Shown here one piece after another: positions 48,440 through 62,262 of a stretch of 64,000 nt of DNA. The DNA is from Calamus simplicifolius. Taxonomy: Eukaryota; Streptophyta; Magnoliopsida; Arecales; Arecaceae. A model generated the notes under the pieces. That model did no database searches. It saw only the letters and a list, made by a program, of their open reading frames with translations, and had not been told where the DNA came from. Each line of letters begins with the position of its first letter. The stretch's first letter is position 1. The stretch lies in assembly GCA_900491605.1 (NCBI GenBank), contig UESW01003832.1, positions 843,025 through 907,024 of the forward strand, given 5' to 3'. Position numbers and translations under genes: made by a program.

Positions 48440-49655
48440 GAAAATAGATTGGACTAAGAGTCAAGTTTAGATCTACTTATTTTCTTCGTTTTTGAATCCA
48501 CACAATTCACATATCTTAAAAGGTAAAAAAAATGGGATGATCTTGAAATTTATATGAATCAAAGAATGAAAAAGATGATCAAATTTTGAACTTGATGGTT
48601 AAATTCAAAAGTAGCTAAATTTATCTCTATATAATATATATAAAGATACACATTCAAATACATATACATATATATATTAGTTGAGATCATATTACATTTA
48701 GTATAATTCTTTTTAGAGTTAAGAACCTTTAAATTAAAAAATTTTAGGTATGTAAGTAGCCTATAGATTAGCATATCATATCCAATGATTTTGGATCATT
48801 GATGTGAAATTTTTATCATTCAATTTAAAAAAATTATAGTTCCTAGAGACTTGCACCAAATGTAACTTTAACTTGCCTAATATATGTGTGTGCATTTACA
48901 AAAGTGTTTTCCTATAGCCAGTAAATTATATATAGAGCTTTGTAATGTTGATGATGAATGAGAAGGTGGCAGTGTAAAGAAGACGGGGAAAGTTCTTGGA
49001 TTTGATCTCACTATGGTCCTCCAGAAAATAAATTTACATACCGGCCATATTATGTGGAATGGTGTAGCACTGAAACTACGTAAAAGGTCTTGCTTCCAAT
49101 CCTGGTTAATCCAATAACAAGAAGTCTGGAAAACAAAAGGCAATCGGTAGCTATTAGCCCCAAGTCACATTTTGCTAAATGTCATGCCTTGCAAGCTATA
49201 GAATTTTAATTCTATGTATATGTATTAAATTGTTACATCATGCATCTATTCTTGAACCTAGGACGTGACAAAATCGAATTATGTATATATTATATAAGTT
49301 TTCTTCATCCTGTAGTTAAAATTGAGGTACAAACATATTATGAATAAGTAGATAGTGTAAGAGTTATATTTTTTTTATTATAAATAACTGAATTACTATC
49401 TAATTACATAAAATTTGCTCTTTCATGGTTACGTAAAACAGATGTAGATAAACTGGTAAACTAAATCGAGATTAAATAGAATTTTTTAATTTGGTTCATC
49501 TCAAATTATTGGGATAATTGATTTGATTTTAGTTTTGATTTTAAGGAATTAATTCAAATAAGTTTGATTTTTAAATATCTTTAGATCAGACTCATGGACA
49601 CCCTTGCCAAGGCCCTGTCATCAGTGTGCCCACCTTGTTCATGGATCAAGGTTTA
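47195..49655. other. Intergenic spacer
   Basis: AT-rich with no recognised gene. It includes a compound (TA)n-(GA)n microsatellite at 48363-48437. The open frames here lack any conserved domain. Confidence 0.5.
48363..48437. repeat. (TA)n-(GA)n compound microsatellite
   Basis: About 22 TA units run directly into about 16 GA units. Confidence 0.95.
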
Positions 49656-50113
49656 TGATAAGATTCCCTAATTTTATACATTTTTTTAGATTTATAAGGA
49701 AATTATTTTATATAATTATATTTATTTTTTAAAAATAATTAGAATCTCAACCTTATAAATATGTAACAACTTTTAGTCCTTCAATCTTATTATAGTTAAA
49801 TTCAAGTGAAAGTTAATGGGTCGCAAGTAGACTTAGATTATAAGTGCATAACTTGCCAAATTAACTTTATTAACGAGTCGAAATCATGTGGCCCAAAAAC
49901 TCTGACGGTAAGTTAATAGATAGCAAGTAGACTTGAGTTTGATATATTTCTTTTTCATTCAATGAGAAATAAATTTGGGGTATCACAAGTTAGTAAAGGC
50001 CTGATCCCTTCGATCCCTTCGAAGTGATCATTTGGAGGAGTGATCCTCTCAAAGCGATCATAGTTATCTCAAATTCTTTATATTATCTAGCATTGTGGTC
50101 GTGGTTCGCATCG
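49656..50113 (+). mobile_element. Solo LTR of the chromovirus-like family
   Basis: It starts TGATAAGATTCCCTAATTTT, like the LTR at 46814, and shares the later phrases GAATCTCAACCTTATAAATA and the CCCTTCGAAGTGATCAT block. It is flanked by GTTTA at 49651-49655 and 50114-50118, a plausible 5-bp target duplication, although its last bases (CATCG) are diverged from the expected CAACA. An insertion in the middle contains a phrase repeated at about 49812 and 49910 (AAGTTAATRGRTMGCAAGTA). Confidence 0.68.
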
Positions 50114-50118
50114 GTTTA

Positions 50119-51102
50119 CTTATGGATAAACACTTTGGTCATTTCACTGAACGATTGGACTACAGCACGATATCATCTAGGCAGCCTGAAAACATTTCAT
50201 ATGGGTGGTTTAATAAAAGAAACAAGCAAATTAATAGCTGCTAGGTAGTGGTGATATATGTGCGTGTGAAAGTACTGGTTGGTCTCTCCATGTTTCTTTT
50301 ATTTCTTTCTTATTTTCTTTCCTTTTGGCCTCACTTTTTATTTTTTATTTTTTATGGTGTCTTATCTTCAATATATTAGCTTTGTAAAAGATCTTGGGTC
50401 ATCACTGTCTTCGATTAAGATGGTTCTAATCATTAGAATCATTTGTCCATCCAATAATCTCACATCAGTTTTTTAGGACAGGCATCCAAAAACATCATAG
50501 GGCAGTAATTGTGGACTAAGATTAAAAGTACTCTTTATCTGTAAAAGAGAGAGAAAAAAACACGTTGTATTATCATGATAATTAATGCTATAATTTATGT
50601 TAAATGCTATAATCTTCTAACTGCTTATGAGTTTGGATTTTGAAATTTGCCAGGGCCTTGTGGAGGAAGGAGTCAAATTTTTAAATCAATTGATTTTTCC
50701 TACCTAAAAAAAAAAAAAAAACAGAAGAAGAAGAAGAGACCATCGAGGTGTCAACAGGTTAATGCTGCTTGGAATTTTCAATTGATTGTCAATTTGATTG
50801 ATACACCGATTGATTTCTGTTAGTACATGACTAATTATATTTCCCTTTCCCTTTCATCCGCGGGCAGAACCCTCCAGCTCCAGTACACAGCATCACATTT
50901 CTACACGACAACAATACACTCTCCCGCCGGCAACGCGGTGCCTCTCGATCAAGTTGCAGGAAGGGCCGCTAGGCCCAAGATGACTCTCACTCTGATGATC
51001 TTATCAAAGTTGGCCCTCAGCTCTGGCAAGCGTTCGCTTGTCGAGAGACCCTGGAGCATTTGACCAAGTTATGATTGCACGAAAACATTAAAAATTAATA
51101 TT
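50119..51102. other. 3' flank of the SH2 gene
   Basis: No separate gene is supported. The plus-strand frame at 50827-51063 has no domain and overlaps the likely 3' untranslated region of the minus-strand gene, or its alternative last exon. Confidence 0.5.
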
Positions 51103-54100
51103 TCAGAGTGCAACTTGCCTTCCCAATTGGGATAATTCAGGCTCTTCCAAAAGCAACTCTTGAAGTGGTCTGGAGGAGTCCTTTTTCCTGTCATCATCAA
51201 ATTTATGAAGAACAAAAAATAAAATAAAAATCCAGCAATTTTAGGAAATAAAGGGATGCATCCACTAGACTGGAGGAATGGCAAACTTGGGACTGTAGAA
51301 GGGGGGGGGGAGGAAACACACCTATAATCAAGAGAAAGAAGCTTATGATGAAGTGTGGAATCAGTGCCGACATAGGTAACAACTAAGCTACCAGCATCTG
51401 GGTGAGGCCAGCTGCGAGAGGTTGGAAACCTGAGAACAAAGGTTCCAGGTCTCTGCAGTCCTCTGGAACCTTTAAGTGCAACCTCAGCTTCCTCCCTAGT
51501 GATTAATCCTTCCATCCATTTGGGTGACGTGCATGCCCACATAGTATTTATTTGTTCTTTTGACAAAGCAAACGCTACTGGGTATAACCAGTACCACATT
51601 CTAGCAAACTCTTCCTGGCCCAATTCATCACCGCATCCAGCAATGCTTCTCAAAACCTCCAGGTCCTGAATCACAAGATAAAAAAGTGTTCGGGATTAAA
51701 GAATGTATCAAAGAGACGCCCAAATTAGGAATATATGAAAAAAGGAAATAGATGCAACCTCTCCTGACAAGCCCCTGTTAGAACAGGCAATGTTCCTGAA
51801 TCTTCTATCGATCTCAGGAATTGCATCCGCCCAGAGAACATGGTGACTGTTCCGAGTTATTGAATTCCAAGTATCAGCACCCTCTTGGAGCAACCGCTTC
51901 GAAATCAATATTGGGTATCTACAGAATTCACGTGTGTTAAATGAGAAAGACTGCTTTTTTTAACATGTTAGAATTCTTAATAACTACTCAAACATCATAA
52001 GATTACCGGTGATGGGAACATCCAGCATATAGGCAAACCTGCTCTGCAAAATTAGTGATATCCTCATCACTAGCAGAAGATGTCATCTCTTTGAGTAACA
52101 CCAACCGCTCATATGTGCCTTCCAAACAATATTTAAACATGATTGCATCTGAAATTGGGTTTGGAGCCTCTTTTGTCCATTTGGATTCATAGTTCCTAGC
52201 ATCAGTGCTCTCAGAATCTGATAGTGCACTGTCCGTTCCTTCAAAGTTATTTGATCTAACTTCTAGGCTTGTCTTCAGTGACATCTCATCCTACAATAGT
52301 GTCCAGTGAGTGAAAAAGTCGGTGTTAGGATATGCACATGCAAACCAAAGAAATAAAAAATACATTTGCTAACATGTCTGTCAATCATAAATATTATACA
52401 ACTTAATAATTAGCTAATGAATGTGTTAATTGCATGCATTACGTACCTTTTCCAGGATTCCATTAGTATCAATTACCGATGGTGATCTATCATGTTCTAG
52501 CTTAGAACGCTTTGATGGGTTATTGCATCTCAATACACTCTGATTCAACATGTGGAAGCGATCATCTCCATAGATATCATGAATCACTCTTGACCCATCA
52601 CTGCCTTTGAGTGAATGAATTTCATCAATAAGCACTGCTGTGGAAGACAATCTTTTCCCCAAAGCCAGTGGTCGGTTACTGCGATTTCTTGAGATGCAAC
52701 GGATTGGATGGGAATATGCTTCTAGAAATGGATATCTTTTAGTATGCATGGTACGAAAACAAACACGGAATAGCCTATTGTCAGATTTAGAAGACAGCTG
52801 CAACAAACAGAAAGAAGAGAGCCAATAGTGAAAAGCTCAAGAGGAATAGCAACCTGAGTTAAATGTTTAAAACGTAAATGTGCCAATACTAAAATACAGC
52901 TTAGAATTGATACTCAATATCAGCAAGACCTAGATATTTCTTATCATATAGAACAAGCAACAAACTAACATCTTAAAATGGCAAAGAAACAATCGCAAGA
53001 ATGGACATGCAGCAGCAATGATATATGTAAAGATGAAAAATGATGAAAGTAGGTTCACAAATGAATGACACATTGCTGGGGTGAAGCTTCTTTGTTTACA
53101 CAACATATAAAGAACTTCAGGTTCTACATGGGCCATGGAAGCACCTGAGATATCTTCAGTTTAAAGGTTGCGCGTCCACGAAGAAGTGTAACTGGCCTAT
53201 CTGTAGAAGGGTGTTCAAGTCCATCATAGCTTGTCAGTAATGGAGCTTCCGCATCATCTTTGGTCTTCTCAACGGGTTTTCCATTGTCCGCATATACAAG
53301 AGAAGAAACAATCTGAAAAGATTACCAGATATCATTAAAAACAAATGAGTTATCGCCCATTCACACCTGAAGTCAAAAGAGAAATGAAGGAGAAAGCAAA
53401 CATTGACCTCCATCTCCTTGTTTACAGATCTACCAAAAGCATTTACAAGAACAACATCCAGGGAAAAATTCCTCCGACAAGATGCCTGCACTCAAAGTAT
53501 TAATTAAAAGAAAGGTCAATTGATAATCTTCCCAAAAGTATATTCAATTGCACACCATAGTAGGTATTAGTTTGAATGTCTGAGCGAATTTATTCCCCAA
53601 TTTGCATGTGATTTTTTTTTAATAAAAAAAATAAAGTGATGTGCATTGTAAAAGTTGTCAGGGAGCTGGGGATGTTTAGTTTAGACATAAATTTCTGTTC
53701 ATCAATCAAGCAATGTGATTATGAAATTGGACATAATCAGTGCTTATATGGTTCCGAGTTATTTTCTTCCATGACATAAACTGAATCAATAAACCATTTA
53801 TTTTAGTCCCTTCATGAAATTTAATATTGGAACATTGCAATAAATTATCTCTCCTTGCCAGAAAGAACTTCTCTGACTGTCACTTTAAAATAGTAAACAC
53901 ATGTCAATTGTTTCTCCACCTGTTAATAATATTGCTTTTGTGAGCTTCAACAATCACATTACTTCACCATCAACATAATCTGTGACTGACAAGTAACCAG
54001 TATTCTAGCAAAATGCAGCTTTCTTCACAAGTGCTCCTATCTAATGTTAACAAAATTTACTTGGCAAACTTCTGATCTATGAGTATCATGATTTATGATG

Positions 54101-57100
54101 ATTTTGTCAAGCTTTGGATTATATATAATTGTATTGTGTACTCACTGCATGCACATGTATCATGTCTCAGATATAAAACAGTGACATGACCTGCACTGAA
54201 TGGTCTATTTTATCAAAAGTGGAATTACTGCATCTTAACACCTCTCCAACATTAAAATTTCAAATCACAATATCATTATGGATGACCTTGAGAAGACACA
54301 AATTGGTTCCGTGATACATGAAAGGAAATGAATCAGACAATCATACAAGTTTTATCATTTTGACATCGTTGTTTTCTACCAGTTTAGTCTCCCAACCAAG
54401 TCTTTGGGAAGACAACTGCTTTTAAGCTGATTTTTCACATCTGAGAAGCAGGGAATGAAATTTGACAAGTCTAGCTGATTGAGGAGAGTTTAGGGTGGAC
54501 TAAAGATGGTGGAAAATTCTGCTGAAAATCTTAAAGATACAGGGAAACAAAAGAAAGACCTTAGACATAATGTTCTGACATCATGTAAATCAAGCATCAT
54601 GACACTGGGATATTGGTGAGAATGATGGGCCATGCAGCTCTGTTCATGAAACTAAGTAGCTAGTGGATTAGTACGCATAACAAAAATGATACTTACATTT
54701 TCATAACACAAATCCCATGGTGTATATTATTTGCAGATGATATAGTGTTAATTGATGAAACTAAATCTGGAGTAAATACTAAGCTAGAGATTTGGAGAGA
54801 GTTTTAGAATCTAAAGGTTTTAAGATTAGTAGAACTAAAACTGAATACATGAAATGTAATTTTAGTGGGAGTAGATATATAAATGAAGAAACAGTGAAGA
54901 CTGCAAGCTAAGAGATATCAAGGAATAAAAAATTTAGATATTTGGGATCAATTATCCAGTAAGAAGGTGAAATAGGTAAAGATGTGAATCATAAATTGTA
55001 TGATCGGTGCATCCCATTAAAATTGAAAAAAAAAATTGTATAAAACCGCTATTAGGCCAGCTATGCTATGGAATAGAGTGTTGGGCAATATTGAAACAAC
55101 ATGTGAATAAATTAAGAGTGACAGAAATATGTATGTTAAGATGAAAATGTGGTAAAACTTTAAAAGATAGAATTAAAAATAAACATATAAGAGAAATGAT
55201 AGGAGTAGCCCCAATTGAAGATAAAATGAGAGAAAATCGATTACGATAGTTTGAACATATACAACATAGACCTTTAGATGCTCCAGTTAGAAAGAGTGAT
55301 CTTTTAACAATTAACAATCCATGATAAAGAGAGAGGTAGAAGTAGACCTAAACTAATATAGATAAAAATAATTAAAAAAAATATAACTATTTGTAATTTG
55401 AATGTTGACTTGGTCCTGAATAAAGCAGAGTGGAGGAAGCAGATTCATGTAACCAACCCCATGTAGTTGAAAAAAAGGCTTAGATGAGTTGAGTATATAA
55501 GAGTAGTCATTTTTTCCAACTAGTTTAGTATTAAGACTTTGTTGTTATTGTTGTTGTTGTAGTATATACGAGTAGCCATTTTCCATGAAACTATACTTAT
55601 ATTTGAAATTGAAGCAAGCTCATCTCTTCAATGTTTATCACTAAAGAATGAGTTCTTTGGACATCGACGAGATTGTTTCAACACAACATTTGCCATGCAA
55701 ATTTTTTAAAAAAAAACCAAAAGACTCAAGATCAATGATTGTTTGTCAAGTGCTTATTCATTTCACTGAGGCATTTCATCACATGGAAATGATGCTTTAG
55801 ATAAAAAAATTATAATTGCAGCATAATGATATGCTGTACGAGTGCATACTGTCCTATATCGAACATACTATGCCGTATTAGCACCAAATGGAAACTAGAT
55901 ATAGAGGGTACACTGAGTTTTAGTACTTGAACCAACCCTACATACCAGGTATACTGACACTGTGCTAATGTAGTGTATGTAGTCTGATCTCAAGACAGCA
56001 AACCCTTTATGGCAGTATTTATCTAGGAAACATTTTTTCGGTGGATGTGTAGTTGAATTTCACAAGGGTAGAAACAAGCCTTATACTTGTCAACATTATA
56101 GTCAATAGCTCATTGCCCATACCTCATGAGTGAATAGTATGAGGCTACCAGCCTAATGATGAGATCAAGGAGGAATGGACAATTGTATTTAGATCAGCAG
56201 GATAATGAGAAGTTAGAAAGCATCGATCAGATACAGCTGACTCATGGTAGGATGATACTGACCACATTCTGATGATGACAATGAAATACTGATGGACCTC
56301 ATCTTCTAATATATAATAAAAAAGTCCAGAGTCTAGCACACTGCTGGACTAAGGCTTTTCACACATCAGATGCACATCCCTTTTCCTTGCATGCTACGCC
56401 TGCCATATAACCCCTACAAACTTATTCAAGTCCCTCATGTGTACAATGGAATGATTGATATTAGTATTAGTGTTCTGTTAATTGATTTGGAGTTGGATAT
56501 GTTTATTGAATAGTTAGGAACCAGAAGTAGCATTATTATTATAATGCACCAATAACTGAAAAGGTGAAATGGATACATAGTATGGGTGGTGGGAATTTTG
56601 CTGTGCACCTGGGTACATTGGCCAATTCAATAATATCATGACAGCCAAGAACTAGAAAATATGCTGCATCCATAGACTATGATCCCAAGCATATGAAACC
56701 ATATGCTAGTATATCTACATACAGGTGTCAGTTATATTTCATCACAACATCCTTCAGGGACATTGATATGCCAACAGCCAAGATTATCATGACATGTCTA
56801 TTTTCATTAGATGGTAAGGTTTCTCACTAGTTGATGTTGCTTGGTTGCTGTTGCATTTCTTACTTGTAACATCACTAAATTGTTACTAATAAATATCTCA
56901 TGATTTAATTTGTACCTGGAGATTCTTCATTGCATAGTAAGTGAGATAATTAATTTGAATGTTCGTTACTTGTTTTGTTGGAGAAATAAATAAAAACATC
57001 ACTTGTTTTGAAGGAGAAATAAATAAAACTCCTATAACTCGATGTTCTTATTCTTATTTTGATACTCACATCTCATTTTTCAGGCTAGAAATTTTTTCTC

Positions 57101-60100
57101 AATATTTGCTGGTCATATTTTATTTAAATTAAATTCAGATAAAAATTTTCAAGAAGCCGAAAGACTGGCTGAAATTGGCCAAATTTACCAATCATGATTG
57201 ACAAAAAAATACATAGATATACTCCCCCCACCCCATAAATATGGATTTACTATCAAGTCACCCTTAGTGATAAAAGCTATAGATCTCAATGTTAGATAAG
57301 ACTTGCTTTGCAAGTCATGAAACGCTTCTATAATTGAACAAATGTTCAATCTATTATATAGAGGTTTTGAAACTTTGAAATTGAAAGCTTTCTGGAACAG
57401 TCCCACCAAACCTTATATGTATATCTCACAGTACTGGTTCCTAAGTCATGATAAAAACAGTTACTCAAACTCAATATGAAACCGCTTCGCTGCATATCAA
57501 TGAAAGAAGCATGATATCATAACAAATAGCATTTTTCCCCAATCAAAATTGGAAACATGGTTTGGTTCCATAATATGCTAATATATTTCTTTTTTTCAAC
57601 AAAATGCATTCAATAATAAATATCACTATCGTGTTGCATATCACAAAATTGCAGCTTTCCAAGAATGAAAATTCTCTAACCTTGCCACCAACAATGCTCC
57701 AAACACCATCCCCACCTTCTTCAACTCCATCAGAGATGGATGAACCATCAAGAGATAGTTTTACTGGTGGATTCTGCCATCATATGAACATTTTTATATG
57801 GTTACATGATGATAGAAGAAACATTGTGAAAAAGCAAGACATTAACACCTTAAAAAACTAGTGCACACCTTTGCAAACTGATCTGTTATTGATGCTGATA
57901 TAGGCAAAACTTGAGCATGATATACATAACCATCAAGTTTCCCATCATTACCAACTAAATGTATTCTCTTCAAATTATCCTGATAGTGTTGCTTACTGGA
58001 TAGAGATGTTAGAGGTTCTTCACCAACTAGTTTTCCATCAATATTAAGGCGCATGTGATTTGCTGCTACCTGATGCCAGGATATCAATAATGAACTAATG
58101 TAACTTGCAACTGGAAAAATTGCAGATAAGGGCTTTCTTAAGCCAGGTTCCACCAAGGGTGCCTTTCAAATTAAAAATTCTAAATATTAAAGAAACAATA
58201 ATGCTTACACATGTTATACATCTGAATCTGAAAATCTGAAAATCATGTATTGTTAAGAAAGATGCTATGCTTCTTTCCTATTAATGCACTGGTACCAATT
58301 GTCAAAATTATAATTAAGTAATGAGGAAGCTTTGATCAAGTTACTTGGACGTGTAGCTTTTTTAGGTCATAAAACAGAATTTAACATGAGAAGGGAAAAA
58401 GAAATAAGCCAGGCAAACGACAACAGACTTGATATTTTAGTAGCATCATTTATTACTAATAAACAGAATACTGTCTGGCTAGAATCCTGCCCATGTGAAA
58501 GTGAAGATATTAGTAGCTATATCATGCTTCTTCACACAATTCCATAAGATTCCACAAGTTATGCTTGAAGAATAAAATAGATAGGCTCAGAGAAAGACTT
58601 AATATGACCAATAACCTCCAACTCTGAAATTTCATTCTTCCAAGAAGGCAGTGCATATCTTGCATGCCCAAAATTTAATGTGCATAGGTATACAGATACA
58701 GGCAAAACGATCAATGCCATGCATGATTCCTGTGAACCTATCAAATTTACAATATGATGGTCATTATCATGTGCCAATGCAGGCTAGAATTCTCCATGGT
58801 GCCAAAAAATGTGAATTAAATGAAATATCAACCAGGTAGGGATGACAGAAGCACCTCTATATAATTGATTGGGGAAATATCAAATTTACCTAAATGCATA
58901 CAAATTACAAGAAGCACCATGAAATATAAAGTGTAGCCCACAAAGAGTGTCCCCAAAGATTTTATTTGATTGTTACGGTGGAAAAATCACCTTGCATCAT
59001 GTGCTTTTTTTTTTCCAGTAATTTTTACTGAAGTGCATGCTAACTCTGTCATGTTAATAACACAAGGTTACATAGCACAAATCATACGCTAGTTCTGCAA
59101 TTGTTGGTTACACAATGATTCACAGTATTGGCACCATGCTGGTACAATGTGAGTATGGGTCAGGTCTATGGTACTGACATGCTGAGTATAGGTTTGCTAC
59201 TAGTAATAGTACAATACACCTGGTTCAGGGCAGGACCGTCTAGTATGGCAAACCACAGTTTACACAATCCAACAGTTGGATACTTCTGACATTCGATATT
59301 ATTGTTCCTACCGGTAATAGAACTGTAACTGCAAATAAGGAAAGCATATGTCTCTTAAGTGTTAGATGACCAATGAAAGGCACTGAAGAAAGGGGCAGGA
59401 AGAATTTTTTTCACCTCACGAGGATTCTTATTTATATGATGAGAACTTGGGCTTATGAAACATCATACCTCACACCCAACATGAACCCATTTCTCCAGTG
59501 GGCATTCGATCTTGGCAGATATACGTGGCATGTCAGTCCATGGAAAGGAACTGTCAGTAGATGGAGCTTCTTTATGTAAAAGCATCAAAGGAAAGAGTGT
59601 CATCTTGTTTTCCTCACTCAGAGCCAGAAAGGGAACTTCATCCTCATTTTCTGAAGTCATCTGCATGATTTTTTTTTTTTAAGGCAAAAGTGCATACTCA
59701 TCCACCTCTCCATTAGAAATGGAAGGCTGTACTAGTTAACAACAGCAAATATTGGAATGAAAAATACTTGATTGTGACGCATCCAATATAAGGATGTAAA
59801 TTTGCATACTTCACTAAAGCTGTCCAGACAACTTGGATCTATTTTATTTGGTATTTTGAATAGTTGAGGATCAGAAGTCAAAGCACTTGCATTAAAGGGC
59901 TGTTTAATACAGCATTTGAAGATCATGTGCATAGTGTTGACACTGCAGACTAATGTGAGTTTCCTCATCATTTCCAAAGTGCCAACAAGTGTCATATTGT
60001 CACATGTCAAAATGTTCAAAAGTGCGAGCATACTAATAATAATAATTAAAAAAAAGCATAAGGTAATATAACCAAGCTTCTAAACTCTGAGATATTGCCC

Positions 60101-62262
60101 ATTTGGTGGGTGACTCATAATGAAATGAACTGAGATCTCAGTTTATCTTGGGCAAGATGGAAGGTGGGGAATTTTTAGAATGAACTGAGTTTCTTTAGGA
60201 GATCTCGCAAAATATATAGGAACTAGGATATCAATACCTCAGCCCACATTGTAAAACCAGGAATGGCTACTGTCTTTTACTATTGATTTTGATATTTATT
60301 TATTTGAAAGCCCAACATAGTAAAATAAAGATTGAAAAATCTTCATTGATATATTGATTTTAATTCCTTTGATATCTAGGGATATGCTAGTCTATTCTGG
60401 CCAAGATAATAAAGCCAAAATTTTAGATATACAATATTGGTGAGTGGCTAATACCAATTGGATGTCTTGATTGAGATCTCGGCCAAGATGGAAACTTTGG
60501 ACGTTGCTAGTTGTGATGAAAAGAAAGAATGGAATTTGGTTAGATTAGACTAAGTAAATGAATTAGAAAAATAGGTGCATATGCATCATGTTAGCTATGG
60601 TAGTATAAAATCTTCCATTATTAGTGGGCATTGTAGTAGGGCCTTCTACTAGCAACTAGTCTTTGATTCACTTTCAGCCCTCTAGATTTCTATTCCAATG
60701 TAAGGAAATATGATGTACGATCTTATGAAATAAACACAAAGATTGGAACACTATGAAAGGATTTGAATTGCGCAAGCATAATGCCACAGAACACAACCTT
60801 AAGAGAAGAAAGGTTTTGCATGTTCAGCATTCAATGTGACACAAGGGCATTGGTGTGATTCATGGGGCTGATGCAACTAACTTTAGGCCAAAGCACCAAC
60901 TCTCTAGTGCCAACTGTCATGCCAGAAATGTGGAGCTATTTTTTGGGTAATAGAGCTGAACCTCATTGCATTTCTCTTTCTCAAATATCTGAAACGATAA
61001 GAGGAAGAACTGAAGAATCCTAAATGAAACTTATATGACAGGATGTTACTTGATTAAAGTAAACGTAGATGAGGTGGATCGTGAGAAATGTACTTCAGTT
61101 CAAAAATTATTATCATGCATCTAAGGACTAGATAATAAGGAATGGAAAGCAAGGATGTGACTTTTGGTGCTTGAAAAAATGGATAGCAAGCAATAATGGA
61201 TAAAGAAAACTTCAAGCACATGGTGTAAGGTTTGCTGGATATGATTAGGGCCTCAAAACGTTTACAAATAAAAACTAACATATATGCTCGGTGATGGTAA
61301 ATCATTGGTGCAAATGCCTGAATTACACCATTGATAGCACTGCAAACTTTTCTGTTTACATACACTCAACAAAGGGATCCAATTGCATCAATGGAAACGG
61401 AAAAGGCTATCTCAGCTCGTAAAAAAATTGACAGGATAATGCTTGCAGGAGATAAAAACTCATTTCTAGAACACCTGAGAAAATTAATATCACAGTCAAT
61501 ACTTGCATCCAACCACAGTAAAGAAAAGAACACCAACTGCAAATAAAACAGAAAATTGACCACATGCCAAGAGAAAAATGGTGAATGCCTCTCATGCCAA
61601 AAAAAGAAAAATCTGGATACCTCCCTCCAAAACCAATAGCCAGAAATGAAGAAATAAACACAAAATTCTCAACAGGGACGAGTTTATCACTCAGAAGGAA
61701 ATCAACACCGGGGAGAAAGCTTAGCTGCACTTTGGTACATAAAAACCTCAGTTCATTCATTTCTAAATAGATTTTATCTCTAAAAATAAAAACCACAACA
61801 ATCGATAGAAAAAAAAGGGGGGAAAGCACGGATTCCCATTAGCGACCAGGTTTTTATAGACCTAAAAAAAAATCTCAACGCTTGCAAAAAAAAAACACGT
61901 AAAAAAAGAAAAATCAATACGTTCGAAGGCGAAATTCGAAACCAAAATTCCATCTTGTGCGACACCCACGAGTTCTCGGCAAACACCCAAAAAGACACCA
62001 AAACAATTAAAAAAGCAAAAAAAAAAGAGGATTTTTTTTTTTTCACTCATCGAGGTAATGGAAAAGAAGGATAGAAGACCTGACGAAGGATCACAGAAGA
62101 AGGGCGAGCGGAGCTCGACAGGTAAAGCCAGAGGCAGAAGTTGAAGCCGCTGCTGCCATCGCCGCCCCCTTCGCCTTGACCGCCTTCGCCTCCTCGATCG
62201 AGGCTAATACGGAGATCTCGCAGCTGGCAGTAGTCCTCCTCGCGGCATTGCTCGTCCGCCAT
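51103..62262 (-). CDS. SHA: STAT-type linker/SH2 domain protein (SHA/SHB family), eleven exons
   Basis: Plant SH2 protein with a STAT-like linker. It is presumed to bind phosphotyrosine; the pathway is poorly known. Exons: 62262-62080, 59660-59469, 58069-57869, 57773-57681, 53485-53408, 53312-53145, 52797-52447, 52290-52007, 51918-51759, 51665-51322, 51187-51103. All are in phase with GT-AG introns, about 712 residues. The N-terminal half has a lectin-like beta region (FNFCLWLYL at 41-48; KWVHVGCE at 118-125; NHMRLNIDGKLVGEEPL). The middle is rich in Ser/Asp. The linker starts near residue 460 (IMFKYCLEGTYERLVLLKEM). The SH2 domain starts at WMEGLITREEAE (620), with GTFVLRFPTSRSWPHPDAGS (644-663); Arg649 is the phosphate-binding arginine. 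Intron 4 (4.2 kb) contains an RTE LINE. It looks intact. Confidence 0.94.
54709..55560 (+). mobile_element. RTE-type LINE, 5'-truncated, in SH2 gene intron 4
   Basis: Starts in the RT palm with IPWCILFADDIVLIDETKSG (intact FADD), then LESKGFKISRTKTEYMKCNF, RYLGSIIQ, and a degraded C-terminal part (MLRWKCG-like and DKMRENRLR-like blocks at 55140-55250). It ends with a (GTT)n tail at about 55537-55560, the usual RTE 3' end. Stops and frameshifts follow the first 50 codons. It is antisense to the host gene. Confidence 0.88.

Noticed and set aside
50827..51063. 78-codon plus-strand frame
   Set aside because: No domain; lies opposite the 3' end of the SH2 gene.
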